The translations under genes and the position numbers were made by a program. The notes under the pieces are model-generated. The model ran no database searches. It saw nothing but the letters and a program-made list of their open reading frames with translations, and had not been told where the DNA came from. A stretch of DNA of 24,975 nt from JBHFEI01 sp041928815 (GTDB lineage Bacteria > Pseudomonadota > Alphaproteobacteria > Rhizobiales > Rhizobiaceae). How positions within the stretch are numbered: position 1 is the stretch's first letter; every line of letters starts with the position of its first letter. Location: NCBI RefSeq assembly GCF_041928815.1, contig NZ_JBHFEI010000028.1, positions 1-24,975 of the forward strand. The letters run 5' to 3'. This document shows, piece after piece, positions 15,557-24,008 of the stretch.

Positions 15557-17122
15557 TCATCTGGCGATGGAGGCGTCCACGCCGGCGATGGTCGCGGCGA
15601 AGGACAGGGCCGCGTCGAGCGCTCCGGTCAGGATCGATGCCGGCGCGGCAAGGGCGTCGGCTTCGACCATGCGGCGGCCTTCGACGTCAAAGCTCTGGAA
15701 AATCTCGCTTTTCTCGATCAGATAGCAGAGCGGCCGTGGTTCCTGTCCGCTATTGGCGAGGATCGCCGCCATCGGCGCGGCGAGCGCGCGCGTAAAGATC
15801 GTGTCGAGAACGCGGCCGAAGCCGTCGCCCGGAAGGGCCGCCCGGCCCTCCCGCCCCGCCCGGATCAGCGCCGCGGCGCCGCCGGGGATCACGCCGGCGC
15901 CTGCGGCGCGGAGCGCGGCCGCGGCCGAGGTCGCGCGCGCCTGGCGTGTCGCCAGCACGGTCGGCGTCTCGCCGCCAATCCTGAGGCGCGCGACGCCGGC
16001 GCGAAAACGGGCGAGCCGCTGCTGGTGCTGCTCGCGGTCGAAAGCGAGATACCGCTCGCGCGCGATCGCCACGCGGATGCCGTCGCAGCGCGCGGCGATC
16101 GCGGACGCCTCGCCGCCGCCGCCGATCAGCGCCGTCGACCGGCGGGTCATCGACACGCGCCCGGCCTTTCCGAGCATGGCCGGGCGCAGGCCGTTCAGCG
16201 CCGTGCCGGTCAGGCCGCCGACGAGCGTCGCCCCGGTCGCAACCGCCATGTCCTCGAGCAGCAGGGCGCGCCAGGGCCCGGCCCCCGGCGCCTTCATCGG
16301 CGCGACCCTCAGGCCGTTCTTCTGCCGGTTGGTCACCAGCGTTGCCATGGCCTGCGGGCCGAAACCGTCGGCGACGATCAGCAGCTCCTTGCCGGACCGG
16401 GCGATCATTTCGAGGATGCGCGCCATGTCGGCGAAACTGTCGATCGCACCTTGATGAAGCAAGATCAATGGCTTGTCGAGTGTCGCCGTCTGGCTGACGG
16501 CATCGGTGACGAAGTGCGGGGAAAGCCATCCCCCGGCAAACGTCATGCCCTTTTCCACCGTCAGTTCATCGCCGAGGCCATGGCCGGCCTCGATCTCGAC
16601 CACGCCGTCGACGCCGGCCCGGGCATTCGCCGACTGCACCAGCCGGCCGATCTCGCGGTCGCCGCCGGCGGCGCGGGCAGCGATCCCCTCCGCCTCGTCC
16701 TCGCCGCCGATCGGCCGCGTCATCCGCTCCAGCGCGCGGCGCACGGCCTCCCCATGGGCGTCGAGCCCGGCGCGCAGCGCTGCCGGCGAATGGCCGCAGG
16801 AAAGGCCGTGGAGCACACCGTGAACGAAGGCGCGGGCGAGAAGGAGTGCCGTCGCTGTGCCGTCGCCTGCCGCCCCATGGACCTCGGCCGCGAGCTGGCG
16901 CATGGCCATGCCGCCGGCGCGCAGGCCCGGACTGTCGAACTCGACCTCGCGCGCGATGGCATAGCCGCCCCTGAGCAGCGCCGGAGCCGTGTGGTTGCGC
17001 GCCGAAAGCACCGCCCGGCCGCAAGGGCCGATGCCGGTCGCGACGAGATCCGCCACGAGGTCGATGCCCTCGACCAGCGAGGCACGCGCCTCGTTACCGC
17101 ACTGCACAAAGATTTTTTTCAT
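15557..17122 (-). CDS. Diverged GroEL/Hsp60-family chaperonin with altered ATPase site
   Basis: The 521-residue protein aligns along the length of GroEL. Visible anchors are GPCGRAVL (32-39), AAGDGTATALLLARA (84-98), the apical GMTFAGGWLSPHF (192-204), LLIVADGFG and MKAPGAG (276-282), VIPGGAAALIRA (411-422), NSGQEP (457-462) and FAATIAGV near the C-terminus. Asp87 of GroEL is kept at the same number. By eye, GroEL Asp52 falls on Gly52 (RGG for KDG) and Asp398 on Ser399 (ARATSA for ARVEDA); Asp495 also seems lost. The GGM tail is absent. AAGGGA lies 6-7 bases before the ATG. No groES is nearby. It is transcribed away from hyuA2 and toward the ABC operon. It may be a dedicated folding factor for the large HyuA/HyuB complexes; a non-ATPase holdase is possible. 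Confidence 0.88.
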   Translation of the reverse strand: MKKIFVQCGNEARASLVEGIDLVADLVATGIGPCGRAVLSARNHTAPALLRGGYAIAREVEFDSPGLRAGGMAMRQLAAEVHGAAGDGTATALLLARAFVHGVLHGLSCGHSPAALRAGLDAHGEAVRRALERMTRPIGGEDEAEGIAARAAGGDREIGRLVQSANARAGVDGVVEIEAGHGLGDELTVEKGMTFAGGWLSPHFVTDAVSQTATLDKPLILLHQGAIDSFADMARILEMIARSGKELLIVADGFGPQAMATLVTNRQKNGLRVAPMKAPGAGPWRALLLEDMAVATGATLVGGLTGTALNGLRPAMLGKAGRVSMTRRSTALIGGGGEASAIAARCDGIRVAIARERYLAFDREQHQQRLARFRAGVARLRIGGETPTVLATRQARATSAAAALRAAGAGVIPGGAAALIRAGREGRAALPGDGFGRVLDTIFTRALAAPMAAILANSGQEPRPLCYLIEKSEIFQSFDVEGRRMVEADALAAPASILTGALDAALSFAATIAGVDASIAR

Positions 17123-17183
17123 CGGGCATCCCTTTTCTGCACCCGCCGTTCCCCACGGTCGGAAATTTCACCGCCTGCACATA

Positions 17184-17198
17184 TGGCATGTGGATTGC
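17184..17198 (+). promoter_or_regulatory. Sigma-54 (-24/-12) promoter of the second hydantoinase operon
   Basis: TGGCATG-N4-TTGCA matches the RpoN consensus with one change (T for C in the CAC). GG at 17185-17186 and GC at 17197-17198 are 10 bases apart. Transcription should begin near 17210, about 70 bases before hyuA. A 5-bp inverted repeat CACAT/ATGTG (17178-17182 and 17088+100, i.e. 17188-17192) overlaps the -24 element. Confidence 0.78.
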
Positions 17199-17215
17199 AT
17201 CAGGTTTCAAGAGGC

Positions 17216-17235
17216 AAAACTGTGATCACAATTTT
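17216..17235. promoter_or_regulatory. Candidate operator, 20-bp palindrome around CTGTGATCACAA
   Basis: The core TGTGATCACA at 17221-17230 is flanked by AAAAC on the left and ATTTT on the right, giving a 20-bp palindrome broken only at one symmetric pair. The inner 12 bases match the site at 15332-15343 exactly. It lies at about +7 to +26 of the predicted sigma-54 transcript and between the divergent chaperonin and hyuA genes, so one bound protein could affect both. Confidence 0.65.
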
Positions 17236-17280
17236 TATCCGGTTTTGCGCCCGTCGAAGCGATGAACAAGGACTGAGCCG

Positions 17281-19338
17281 ATGCGTCTGGCATGTGACAC
17301 AGGTGGGACTTTCACGGACCTCGTCGTCGAGGATGGCGAGGAGATCCGTCTCTTCAAGGCATCGACCACGCCCGACGATCCGGTGCGCGGCGTGCTCAAT
17401 GCGTTGACACTGGCTGCCGAACATTTCGGCATGGAGCGCCCCGACTTCCTCTCCAGGGCCGACATGTTCATCCACGGCACGACGCGGGCGATCAACGCGA
17501 TCCTGACCGGCAACACGGCGCGCACCGCGTTCCTGACCACCGAGGGCCATCCCGACGTGCTGGTCATCCGTGAGGGCGGCCGCATCGAGCCGTTCAACTT
17601 CACCGTCGCCTATCCGGAACCCTACGTGCCGCGCCGGCTGACCTTCGAGATCAGGGAACGCGTCGAGGCGGACGGCACGGTGCGCACCGCGCTCGACGAA
17701 GAGGCGGCGCTCGCCGTCATCGAGCGGCTGAAGGCGCTGAAGGTGGAGGCGGTCGGCGTCTGCTTCCTCTGGTCGATCGTCAATCCGGCGCACGAGATCC
17801 GCATGGGCGAACTCATCGCCGAGCACCTGCCGGGCGTGCCGGTCACCCTGTCCCACGCGCTGAACCCGACCTTGCGCGAATACCGCCGCGCCTCGGCCAC
17901 CGTCATCGACGCCTCGCTGAAACCGCTGATGTTCGACTATCTCGACAGCCTGACGCGGCGGCTGCGCGAGGCGGGCTTTTCCGGCCGCACGCTGATGGTC
18001 ACCTCCGGCGGCGGCATCATGGATGCCGAAGCCGTCGCGCGCGCGCCGATCCACTCGATCAATTCCGGCCCGGCCATGGCGCCGATCGCCGGCCGTTTCT
18101 ACACCGACCGCGACTTCAACCACGCGGAGGCCATCGTCGCCGACACCGGCGGCACCACCTATGACGTCAGCCTGGTGCGCGACGGCCGCATCCCCTGGAC
18201 GCGCGAGACCTGGATCGGCCAGCGCTTCCGCGGCCACATGACCGGCTTCCCCTCGGTCGACGTCAAGAGCATCGGCGCCGGCGGCGGCTCGATCGCCTGG
18301 GTCGATGATGGTGGGCTGCTGCGCGTCGGGCCGCAATCGGCCGGCTCCACCCCCGGCCCGGTCGCCTATGGCAAGGGCGGCACGGAACCGACCGTCACCG
18401 ACTGCTCGATCATCCTCGGCTATATCGACCCCGACTTCTTCCTCGGCGGCACGATGGTGCTCGATCGCGAGGCGGCGCGCCGGGTGCTGAAGGCGAAGAT
18501 CGCCGAGCCGCTGGGTCTCAGCATCGAAGAGGCGGCCGCCTCCGTGCTGACGCTGGCGACGGAAAAGATGGTCGGCGCCATCGACGAGATCACCATCAAC
18601 CAGGGCATCGACCCCTCCAACGCCGTGCTGATCGGCGGTGGCGGTGCTGCCGGCCTCAACGCGGTTGCCGTCGGCCGCCGCTTGGGCTGCGCCGGCGTGC
18701 TGATCCCGGAAGCGGGTTCGGTGCTGTCGGCGGCGGGCGCCCTGATGTCGGACGTCTCCTCCGATTACGCGCAGATGCAGTACACGACCAGCCGCCGCTT
18801 CGCCTATGACCAGGTCAACGCCGTCCTCGACAGTCTCGACGCGCGCTGCAAGGCCTTCGCCGAAGGGCCCGGCGCCGGTGCCTTGAGCGTCACGACGGAG
18901 TTTTCCGTCGAGGCGCGCTACATGCACCAGATCTGGGAGATCGAGGTGCCGATGACGGTGGGCCGCATTCGCGACGAGGCCGATCTCGACGCGTTGAAGG
19001 CCGCCTTCCACGAGACGCACAGGACCATCTTCGAGATCACCGATCCGCAGTCCGACATCGAGTTCGTCACCTGGCGGGCCCGCGTCAGCTGCAAGATCCG
19101 CGAGGGCGGCACCGGCCGCCTGCCGATGAAGGACGTCGCCGCCAAGGTCGATCGCCGTCCGGTCTATTTCACCTCGACCGGCTGGACCAATGCCGAGGTC
19201 GTCCGCTTCGAGACCATGCCCGCCAATGCGCCGGTCAACGGGCCGGCGATCATCGAATCCTCCTTCACCACCGTCGTCGTCGATCCGGGCACGCTCGCCC
19301 AGCGCACCGATGGCGGCGGTCTCAAGGTCACGTTCTGA
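17281..19338 (+). CDS. hyuA: Hydantoinase A / acetone carboxylase beta-like subunit (second copy)
   Basis: The 685-residue HyuA-family ATPase subunit starts almost directly with the phosphate motif ACDTGGTFTDL (4-14). Further motifs are ADTGGTTYDV (287-296), IGAGGGSI (331-338) and GSTPGPVAYGKGG (355-367). Compared with the copy at 6178-8199 it has CDTGG instead of IDIGG and GRIEPFNF (100-107), a segment I associate with the acetone-carboxylase-like side of the family; the two are distant paralogues and not a recent duplication. AAGGA lies 8 bases before the ATG. It is the first gene of a sigma-54-promoted operon; hyuB begins 13 bases after its stop. No gamma subunit of acetone carboxylase is seen, so carboxylase activity is not established. 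Confidence 0.93.
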   Translation: MRLACDTGGTFTDLVVEDGEEIRLFKASTTPDDPVRGVLNALTLAAEHFGMERPDFLSRADMFIHGTTRAINAILTGNTARTAFLTTEGHPDVLVIREGGRIEPFNFTVAYPEPYVPRRLTFEIRERVEADGTVRTALDEEAALAVIERLKALKVEAVGVCFLWSIVNPAHEIRMGELIAEHLPGVPVTLSHALNPTLREYRRASATVIDASLKPLMFDYLDSLTRRLREAGFSGRTLMVTSGGGIMDAEAVARAPIHSINSGPAMAPIAGRFYTDRDFNHAEAIVADTGGTTYDVSLVRDGRIPWTRETWIGQRFRGHMTGFPSVDVKSIGAGGGSIAWVDDGGLLRVGPQSAGSTPGPVAYGKGGTEPTVTDCSIILGYIDPDFFLGGTMVLDREAARRVLKAKIAEPLGLSIEEAAASVLTLATEKMVGAIDEITINQGIDPSNAVLIGGGGAAGLNAVAVGRRLGCAGVLIPEAGSVLSAAGALMSDVSSDYAQMQYTTSRRFAYDQVNAVLDSLDARCKAFAEGPGAGALSVTTEFSVEARYMHQIWEIEVPMTVGRIRDEADLDALKAAFHETHRTIFEITDPQSDIEFVTWRARVSCKIREGGTGRLPMKDVAAKVDRRPVYFTSTGWTNAEVVRFETMPANAPVNGPAIIESSFTTVVVDPGTLAQRTDGGGLKVTF

Positions 19339-19351
19339 AAGGGCCCGCCTC

Positions 19352-21157
19352 ATGAACATGAACATCCCGCTGCGCCGGACCGATGGCGTCAAGACGGCGA
19401 TCCTGGCGAGCCGCTTCGAAAGCATCGCCCGCAAGATGCAGAACACCCTGTTCCGCACCGCGCGCTCCGGCATCTTGAACACGGCGCATGATTTCTCCTG
19501 CGTCATCCTGACGGCCGATTGCCGGCTGCTCGCCGCCGCCGAAAGCCTGCCCAGCCACACGCTGACCGGGCCGGACATCATGTGCCGATATGTGATGAAG
19601 TATCACCCGGACCTGAAGAAGGGCGACTGCTTCCTGCACAACAGCCCCTATGAGGGCAATTCGCACGCGGCCGACCATTGCCTGATCGTGCCCGTCATAG
19701 ACGACGGCGGCGTGCTGCGCTTCTTCGTTCTCGCCAAGGCCCATCAGGCCGATTGCGGCAATTCGCGTCCCTCGACCTATCTCGGCGACGTCGCCGACGT
19801 CTACGAGGAAGGCGCGCTGATCTTCTCGGCGGCCAAGATCCAGTCGGACTACGAGGACAACCAGGACCTGATCCGCATGTGCCGGGCGCGCATCCGCGTC
19901 TCCGACCAGTGGTGGGGCGATTATCTGGCGACGCTCGGCGCCGTGAGGATCGGCGAGCGCGAGATCCTCGACCTCGGCAAGACCTTCGGCTGGGGGGAAC
20001 TGGAGGACTATGCCGAAAGCTGGTTCGACTATTCCGAGCGCAAGATGGCCGATGCCGTCTCGAAACTGCCGTCAGGAAAACGCGTCGTCACCACCGCGCA
20101 TGACCCGTTCCCGGGTATCCCGGACGGCATTCCGGTCAAGGCCGTGGTCGAGGTCGACAGCGCTGCGGCGATGATCCGCGTCGATCTGACCGACAATCCC
20201 GATTGCCAGCCCTGCGGCCTCAACCTGACCGAGGGCACGTCGATGAGTGCGGCGATGGTGGCGATCTTCAACAGCCTGATCGACCATACGGTGCCGGTCA
20301 ATGCCGGCAGTTTCCGCCGGCTCGACATCCGCATCCGCGACAATTGCTGCGTCGGCATCCCGAAACATCCGGCCTCCTGCTCGGTGGCGACGACCAACCT
20401 CGCCGACCGCGTCGCCAATCCGGTGCAGCGCGCGCTCGCCGAAATCGCGCCCGGCTTCGGCATGGCCGAGACCGGGCCGATCATGCCGCCCGGCATGGGC
20501 GTCATTTCGGGGAAAGATCCGCGCCACGAGGGCGAGCCCTTCGTCAACCAGATCCATATCGGCGTCACCGGCGGTGCCGGCACGCCGGTCACCGACGGGT
20601 TCCTGTCGATCATCCATGTCGGCAATGCCGGCATGTGCCATCTCGATTGCATCGAGGTGGACGAGCTGCACCATCCCGTCTTCGTCGCCACGCGCCGGCT
20701 GATCCCCGACACGGAAGGGGCGGGCACGTTTCGCGGCGCGCCGTCGATGCTCGCCGAATTCGGCCCGGTCGCGGGCTGCGACATGAAGGTGCTCTACACC
20801 GCCGACGGCACGATCACGCCGGCGCTTGGCGCGCGCGGCGGCACCGAGGGTGCACGCACGCGGGCGTTGAAGCGCGAGTTGGACGGCAGCCTCACGGAAC
20901 TTCCTGCCTGCCACGGTGCGGCGCTGGTTCCCGGCGAGACGGTCGTCTCCTATTCCTCGGGCGGCGGCGGCTATGGCTCGCCGCTCGAACGCGCGCCGGA
21001 GCGGGTGCTGCACGACCTGAAGGAAGGCTGGATCAGTGCCGCGCGCGCAGCCGATGTCTATGGCCTTGTCACCACCGGACGTGCTGCGGACGACACGCTT
21101 GCCGTCGATCCCGAGGCGACGGTCGCCCGCCGCGCGGCGCTGTCCGCCAGCCAGTAG
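19352..21157 (+). CDS. hyuB: Hydantoinase B-type subunit, first of a tandem pair
   Basis: The 601-residue HyuB-family catalytic subunit has the putative metal-binding segments HNSPYEGNSHAADH (96-109) and HQADCGNS (131-138), followed by DVYEEGALIFSAAKI. It closes with the family glycine-rich SSGGGGYGSP near 550. AAAGGG lies 8 bases before the ATG at 19352, which is chosen over a longer frame that overlaps hyuA in another phase. It is translationally coupled to hyuA and followed 12 bases later by a clearly homologous hyuB. The two are much closer to each other than either is to the copy at 4453-6165. Confidence 0.93.
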   Translation: MNMNIPLRRTDGVKTAILASRFESIARKMQNTLFRTARSGILNTAHDFSCVILTADCRLLAAAESLPSHTLTGPDIMCRYVMKYHPDLKKGDCFLHNSPYEGNSHAADHCLIVPVIDDGGVLRFFVLAKAHQADCGNSRPSTYLGDVADVYEEGALIFSAAKIQSDYEDNQDLIRMCRARIRVSDQWWGDYLATLGAVRIGEREILDLGKTFGWGELEDYAESWFDYSERKMADAVSKLPSGKRVVTTAHDPFPGIPDGIPVKAVVEVDSAAAMIRVDLTDNPDCQPCGLNLTEGTSMSAAMVAIFNSLIDHTVPVNAGSFRRLDIRIRDNCCVGIPKHPASCSVATTNLADRVANPVQRALAEIAPGFGMAETGPIMPPGMGVISGKDPRHEGEPFVNQIHIGVTGGAGTPVTDGFLSIIHVGNAGMCHLDCIEVDELHHPVFVATRRLIPDTEGAGTFRGAPSMLAEFGPVAGCDMKVLYTADGTITPALGARGGTEGARTRALKRELDGSLTELPACHGAALVPGETVVSYSSGGGGYGSPLERAPERVLHDLKEGWISAARAADVYGLVTTGRAADDTLAVDPEATVARRAALSASQ

Positions 21158-21169
21158 AGGAGAGTTTCG

Positions 21170-22960
21170 ATGTCGATCATCTCGAAGACCGTCGAGGCGC
21201 CGGCCAAGGGCGTGCGCATGGCGATCCTCTCCAACCGCATGGAGGGCATCGCCCGCAAGATGCAGAACACGCTGTTCCGCACCGCGCGCTCCGGCGTCCT
21301 CAACACGGCGCATGACTTCTCCTGCGTCATCCTGACCGCCGATTGCGAGCTGCTCGCCTCGGCCGAAAGCCTGCCGATCCACACGCTGATCGGCCCGGAC
21401 ATCATGTGCGACTATGTGAAAAAGTATCACCCGGTGCTGAAGGCCGGCGACTGCTTCCTGCACAACAGCCCCTATGAGGGGGATTCGCATGCCGCCGACC
21501 ATTGCCTGATCGTTCCCGTCGTCGACGAGGAGGGCATCACCCGCTTCTTCGTGCTGGCGAAGGCCCATCAGGCCGATTGCGGCAACTCCAAGCCGACGAC
21601 CTATATGGGCGACGCATCGGACGTCTACGAGGAAGGGGCGCTGATCTTTTCGGCGGCAAAAATCCAGTCGAACTACGAGGACAACCAGGATCTGATCCGC
21701 ATGTGCCGGGCGCGCATCCGCGTCTCCGACCAGTGGTGGGGCGATTATCTGGCCACGCTCGGCGCCGTGCGCATCGGCGAGCGCGAACTCCTCGCGCTCG
21801 GCAGGGAGGTCGGCTGGGACGCGCTGAAGGACTATGCCGAAGGCTGGTTCGCCTATTCGGAGGACAAGATGGCGCAGGCGATCGCGCGTCTCCCCTCCGG
21901 CAAGGTCACCGTCCATTCCGCCCATGATCCGTTCCCCGGTGTGCCGGACGGCATTCCGGTCAACGTGACGCTGGAGATCGATGCGGCGGCGGGGCGGATC
22001 ACCGTCGACCTCACCGACAATATCGACTGCCAGCCTTCCGGCCTCAACCTCTCGGAAGGCTGCGCCCGCACCTCGGCGATGATCGGCATCTATAACGGCC
22101 TGCTCGACCATTCCGTGCCGCCGAATGCGGGCAGCTTCCGCCGCGTCGAGGTGAAACTCCGGGAAAACTGCGTCGTCGGCATCCCGCGCCACCCGGCCTC
22201 CTGCTCGGTGGCGACGACCAACCTCGCCGACCGCGTCTCCTCGCCGGTGCAGCGGGCGATGGCCGAGATCGCCGGCGGCTTCGGCATGGCCGAGGTCGGC
22301 TCGATCATGCCGCCGGCCATGGGCGTCATCTCAGGGAAAGATCCGAAGACCGGCGAGGCCTTCGTCAACCAGATCTTCCTCGGCGTCTCCGGCGGCGCCG
22401 GCACGCCGATCAGCGACGGGTATCTGACGATGATCCACACCGGCAATGCCGGCCTCTGCCGGCAGGACAGCGTCGAGGTCGACGAACTGCATCACCCGCT
22501 GTTCGTCACCTCACGCGCCTTGGTCACCGACACGGAAGGGGCGGGGCGCCATCGCGGCGCGCCGTCGATCCGCTCGGAATTCGGCCCGGTCGAGGGCTGC
22601 ACCATGAAGGTGATCTACACCGCCGACGGCACGATCAACCCGGCGCTCGGTGCCGCCGGTGGCGGCGCGGGCGGACTTTCGGATGCCTTCAAGCGCGGGC
22701 GCGACGGCAGCCTGACGCGGCTTCCCGGCTGCTACGGCCTCGATCTCGCCCCCGGGGAAAGCGTCATTTCGGTCTCGGCCGGCGGCGGCGGCTATGGCGA
22801 TCCGAAGACGCGCAAGGTGGACGACGTCTTCCGCGATCTCGCCGAGGGCTGGATCAGCCTGGAGCGCGCCCGCGACGTCTATGGCCTTGCCGTCACCGGT
22901 TCGGCCGGGGACGGCACGCTTTCGATCGACGCGGAGGCGACGGCGAAGCTTCGCGCCTGA
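21170..22960 (+). CDS. hyuB: Hydantoinase B-type subunit, second of a tandem pair
   Basis: The 596-residue HyuB paralogue matches the preceding gene over its whole length; long stretches such as RKMQNTLFRTARSG and RIRVSDQWWGDYLATLGAVR are identical. The putative metal segments HNSPYEGDSHAADH (98-111) and HQADCGNS (133-140) are intact, and no stop or frameshift is present, so it appears functional. Divergence is greatest at the N-terminal dozen residues, around 215-270, and in the last 100 residues. GAGGAGAG precedes the ATG by about 5 bases. Retention of two intact copies suggests a heteromeric A-B-B' complex, or two alternative B subunits sharing one A with different substrates. Confidence 0.92.
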   Translation: MSIISKTVEAPAKGVRMAILSNRMEGIARKMQNTLFRTARSGVLNTAHDFSCVILTADCELLASAESLPIHTLIGPDIMCDYVKKYHPVLKAGDCFLHNSPYEGDSHAADHCLIVPVVDEEGITRFFVLAKAHQADCGNSKPTTYMGDASDVYEEGALIFSAAKIQSNYEDNQDLIRMCRARIRVSDQWWGDYLATLGAVRIGERELLALGREVGWDALKDYAEGWFAYSEDKMAQAIARLPSGKVTVHSAHDPFPGVPDGIPVNVTLEIDAAAGRITVDLTDNIDCQPSGLNLSEGCARTSAMIGIYNGLLDHSVPPNAGSFRRVEVKLRENCVVGIPRHPASCSVATTNLADRVSSPVQRAMAEIAGGFGMAEVGSIMPPAMGVISGKDPKTGEAFVNQIFLGVSGGAGTPISDGYLTMIHTGNAGLCRQDSVEVDELHHPLFVTSRALVTDTEGAGRHRGAPSIRSEFGPVEGCTMKVIYTADGTINPALGAAGGGAGGLSDAFKRGRDGSLTRLPGCYGLDLAPGESVISVSAGGGGYGDPKTRKVDDVFRDLAEGWISLERARDVYGLAVTGSAGDGTLSIDAEATAKLRA

Positions 22961-23046
22961 CCCGACCGGCCACGGCACGGACGACGCGCGCGGCGGATCG
23001 CCGGAACCGCCGCGGGCTCCCGTGCGACGACCCTCTGGAGGAAACC

Positions 23047-23958
23047 ATGGAACAAGACCGCTTTGCCGCCGGCGCCGCCTATGTCGACGGCCGCTATGTG
23101 CCGATCGCCGAGGCGAGCGTCCACGTCACCGATTTCGGCTATCGCCGCTCCGACGTCACCTATGACGTCGTCGGCGTCACCGACGGCAATTTCTTCCGCC
23201 TCGACGACCATCTCCGCCGCTTCCGCAATTCGATGGAGGCGCTGCGGCTGAAACCGGCGGAGAGCGACGAGGAGATCCGGACGATCCTTCATCGCCTCGT
23301 CGCCATGACGGGGCTGCGCGCCGCCTATGTGGCGATGGACTGCCTGCGCGGGCGCCCGATCCCCGGCCTGCCGCGCCATCCGCTCAACGCCCGCAACAGT
23401 CTGATCGCCTATGCCGTGCCCTGGGTGTCGATCGCAACGGAGGAGCATTTCGCCCGCGGCATCCATCTCATCATCGCGAAAACGCTGCGCATCCCGCCCG
23501 AATCCTTCGATCCCCGCGTGAAGAATTTTCACTGGGGCGACCTGACCGCCGGCCTGTTCGAGGCCCATGATCGGGGCGCGGACTATGCCGTGCTGCTCGA
23601 CGGCGACGGCAACGTCACCGAAGGACCGGGCTTCAACGTCTTCTCGATCACGGACGGTGTCGTGTCGACCCCGGCGCGCGGCGGGCTCGACGGCATCACG
23701 CGGCAATCCGTGTTCGAACTCTGCGCGGAACTGGGGCTGCCCTGCGAGATCCGCGACGTGCCGGCCGACGAACTGCGCGAGGCCGACGAGATCTTCACCT
23801 GCACCACGGCCGGCGGCATCATGCCGGTGTCGCGCATCGACGGACGCATCATGGGCAACGACCGGCCGGGGCCCATCTCGACCCGGCTGAAGGATCGGTT
23901 CTGGTCGCGCCGCGCCGAGGGCTGGCACGCCACGCCGGTCGATTACGCCCTTGCCTGA
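23047..23958 (+). CDS. Class IV aminotransferase, (R)-amine transaminase / D-amino-acid transaminase-like
   Basis: The 303-residue fold-type IV PLP enzyme has the Schiff-base lysine Lys159 in DPRVKNFHWGDL, TEGPGFNVF (191-199) for the cofactor, GITRQSV (216-222) and CTTAGGIMP near 260. The overall pattern (SDVTYDV, DGNFFRLDDHL, VKNFHWGDL, GPIS near the end) recalls the fungal (R)-selective amine transaminases such as that of Aspergillus terreus more than IlvE. However, positions there occupied by His55 and Glu117 read Arg and Ala here, so amine activity is not assured. GGAGG (23037-23041) precedes the ATG by 5 bases. It is separated from hyuB by 86 bases and probably ends the operon. Confidence 0.88.
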   Translation: MEQDRFAAGAAYVDGRYVPIAEASVHVTDFGYRRSDVTYDVVGVTDGNFFRLDDHLRRFRNSMEALRLKPAESDEEIRTILHRLVAMTGLRAAYVAMDCLRGRPIPGLPRHPLNARNSLIAYAVPWVSIATEEHFARGIHLIIAKTLRIPPESFDPRVKNFHWGDLTAGLFEAHDRGADYAVLLDGDGNVTEGPGFNVFSITDGVVSTPARGGLDGITRQSVFELCAELGLPCEIRDVPADELREADEIFTCTTAGGIMPVSRIDGRIMGNDRPGPISTRLKDRFWSRRAEGWHATPVDYALA

Positions 23959-24008
23959 GGCGGCGGCGGTCGCCTTCGGGACGTGCAGGCAGGGAGGCTG
24001 GCGCGCGG

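Noticed and set aside
17200..19581. A 793-codon - strand open frame opposite the second hyuA
   Set aside because: The + strand encodes an intact HyuA with all motifs and a promoter; the antisense product has no recognisable motif.
20072..22192. A 706-codon - strand open frame across the two hyuB genes
   Set aside because: It spans the junction of two real genes on the other strand and repeats itself only because those genes are paralogues.
17281..22960. Acetone carboxylase AcxABC operon
   Set aside because: The A-like subunit has some resemblance, but the B subunits are about 600 residues, shorter than I expect for the AcxB alpha subunit, there are two of them, and no gamma subunit gene is present.
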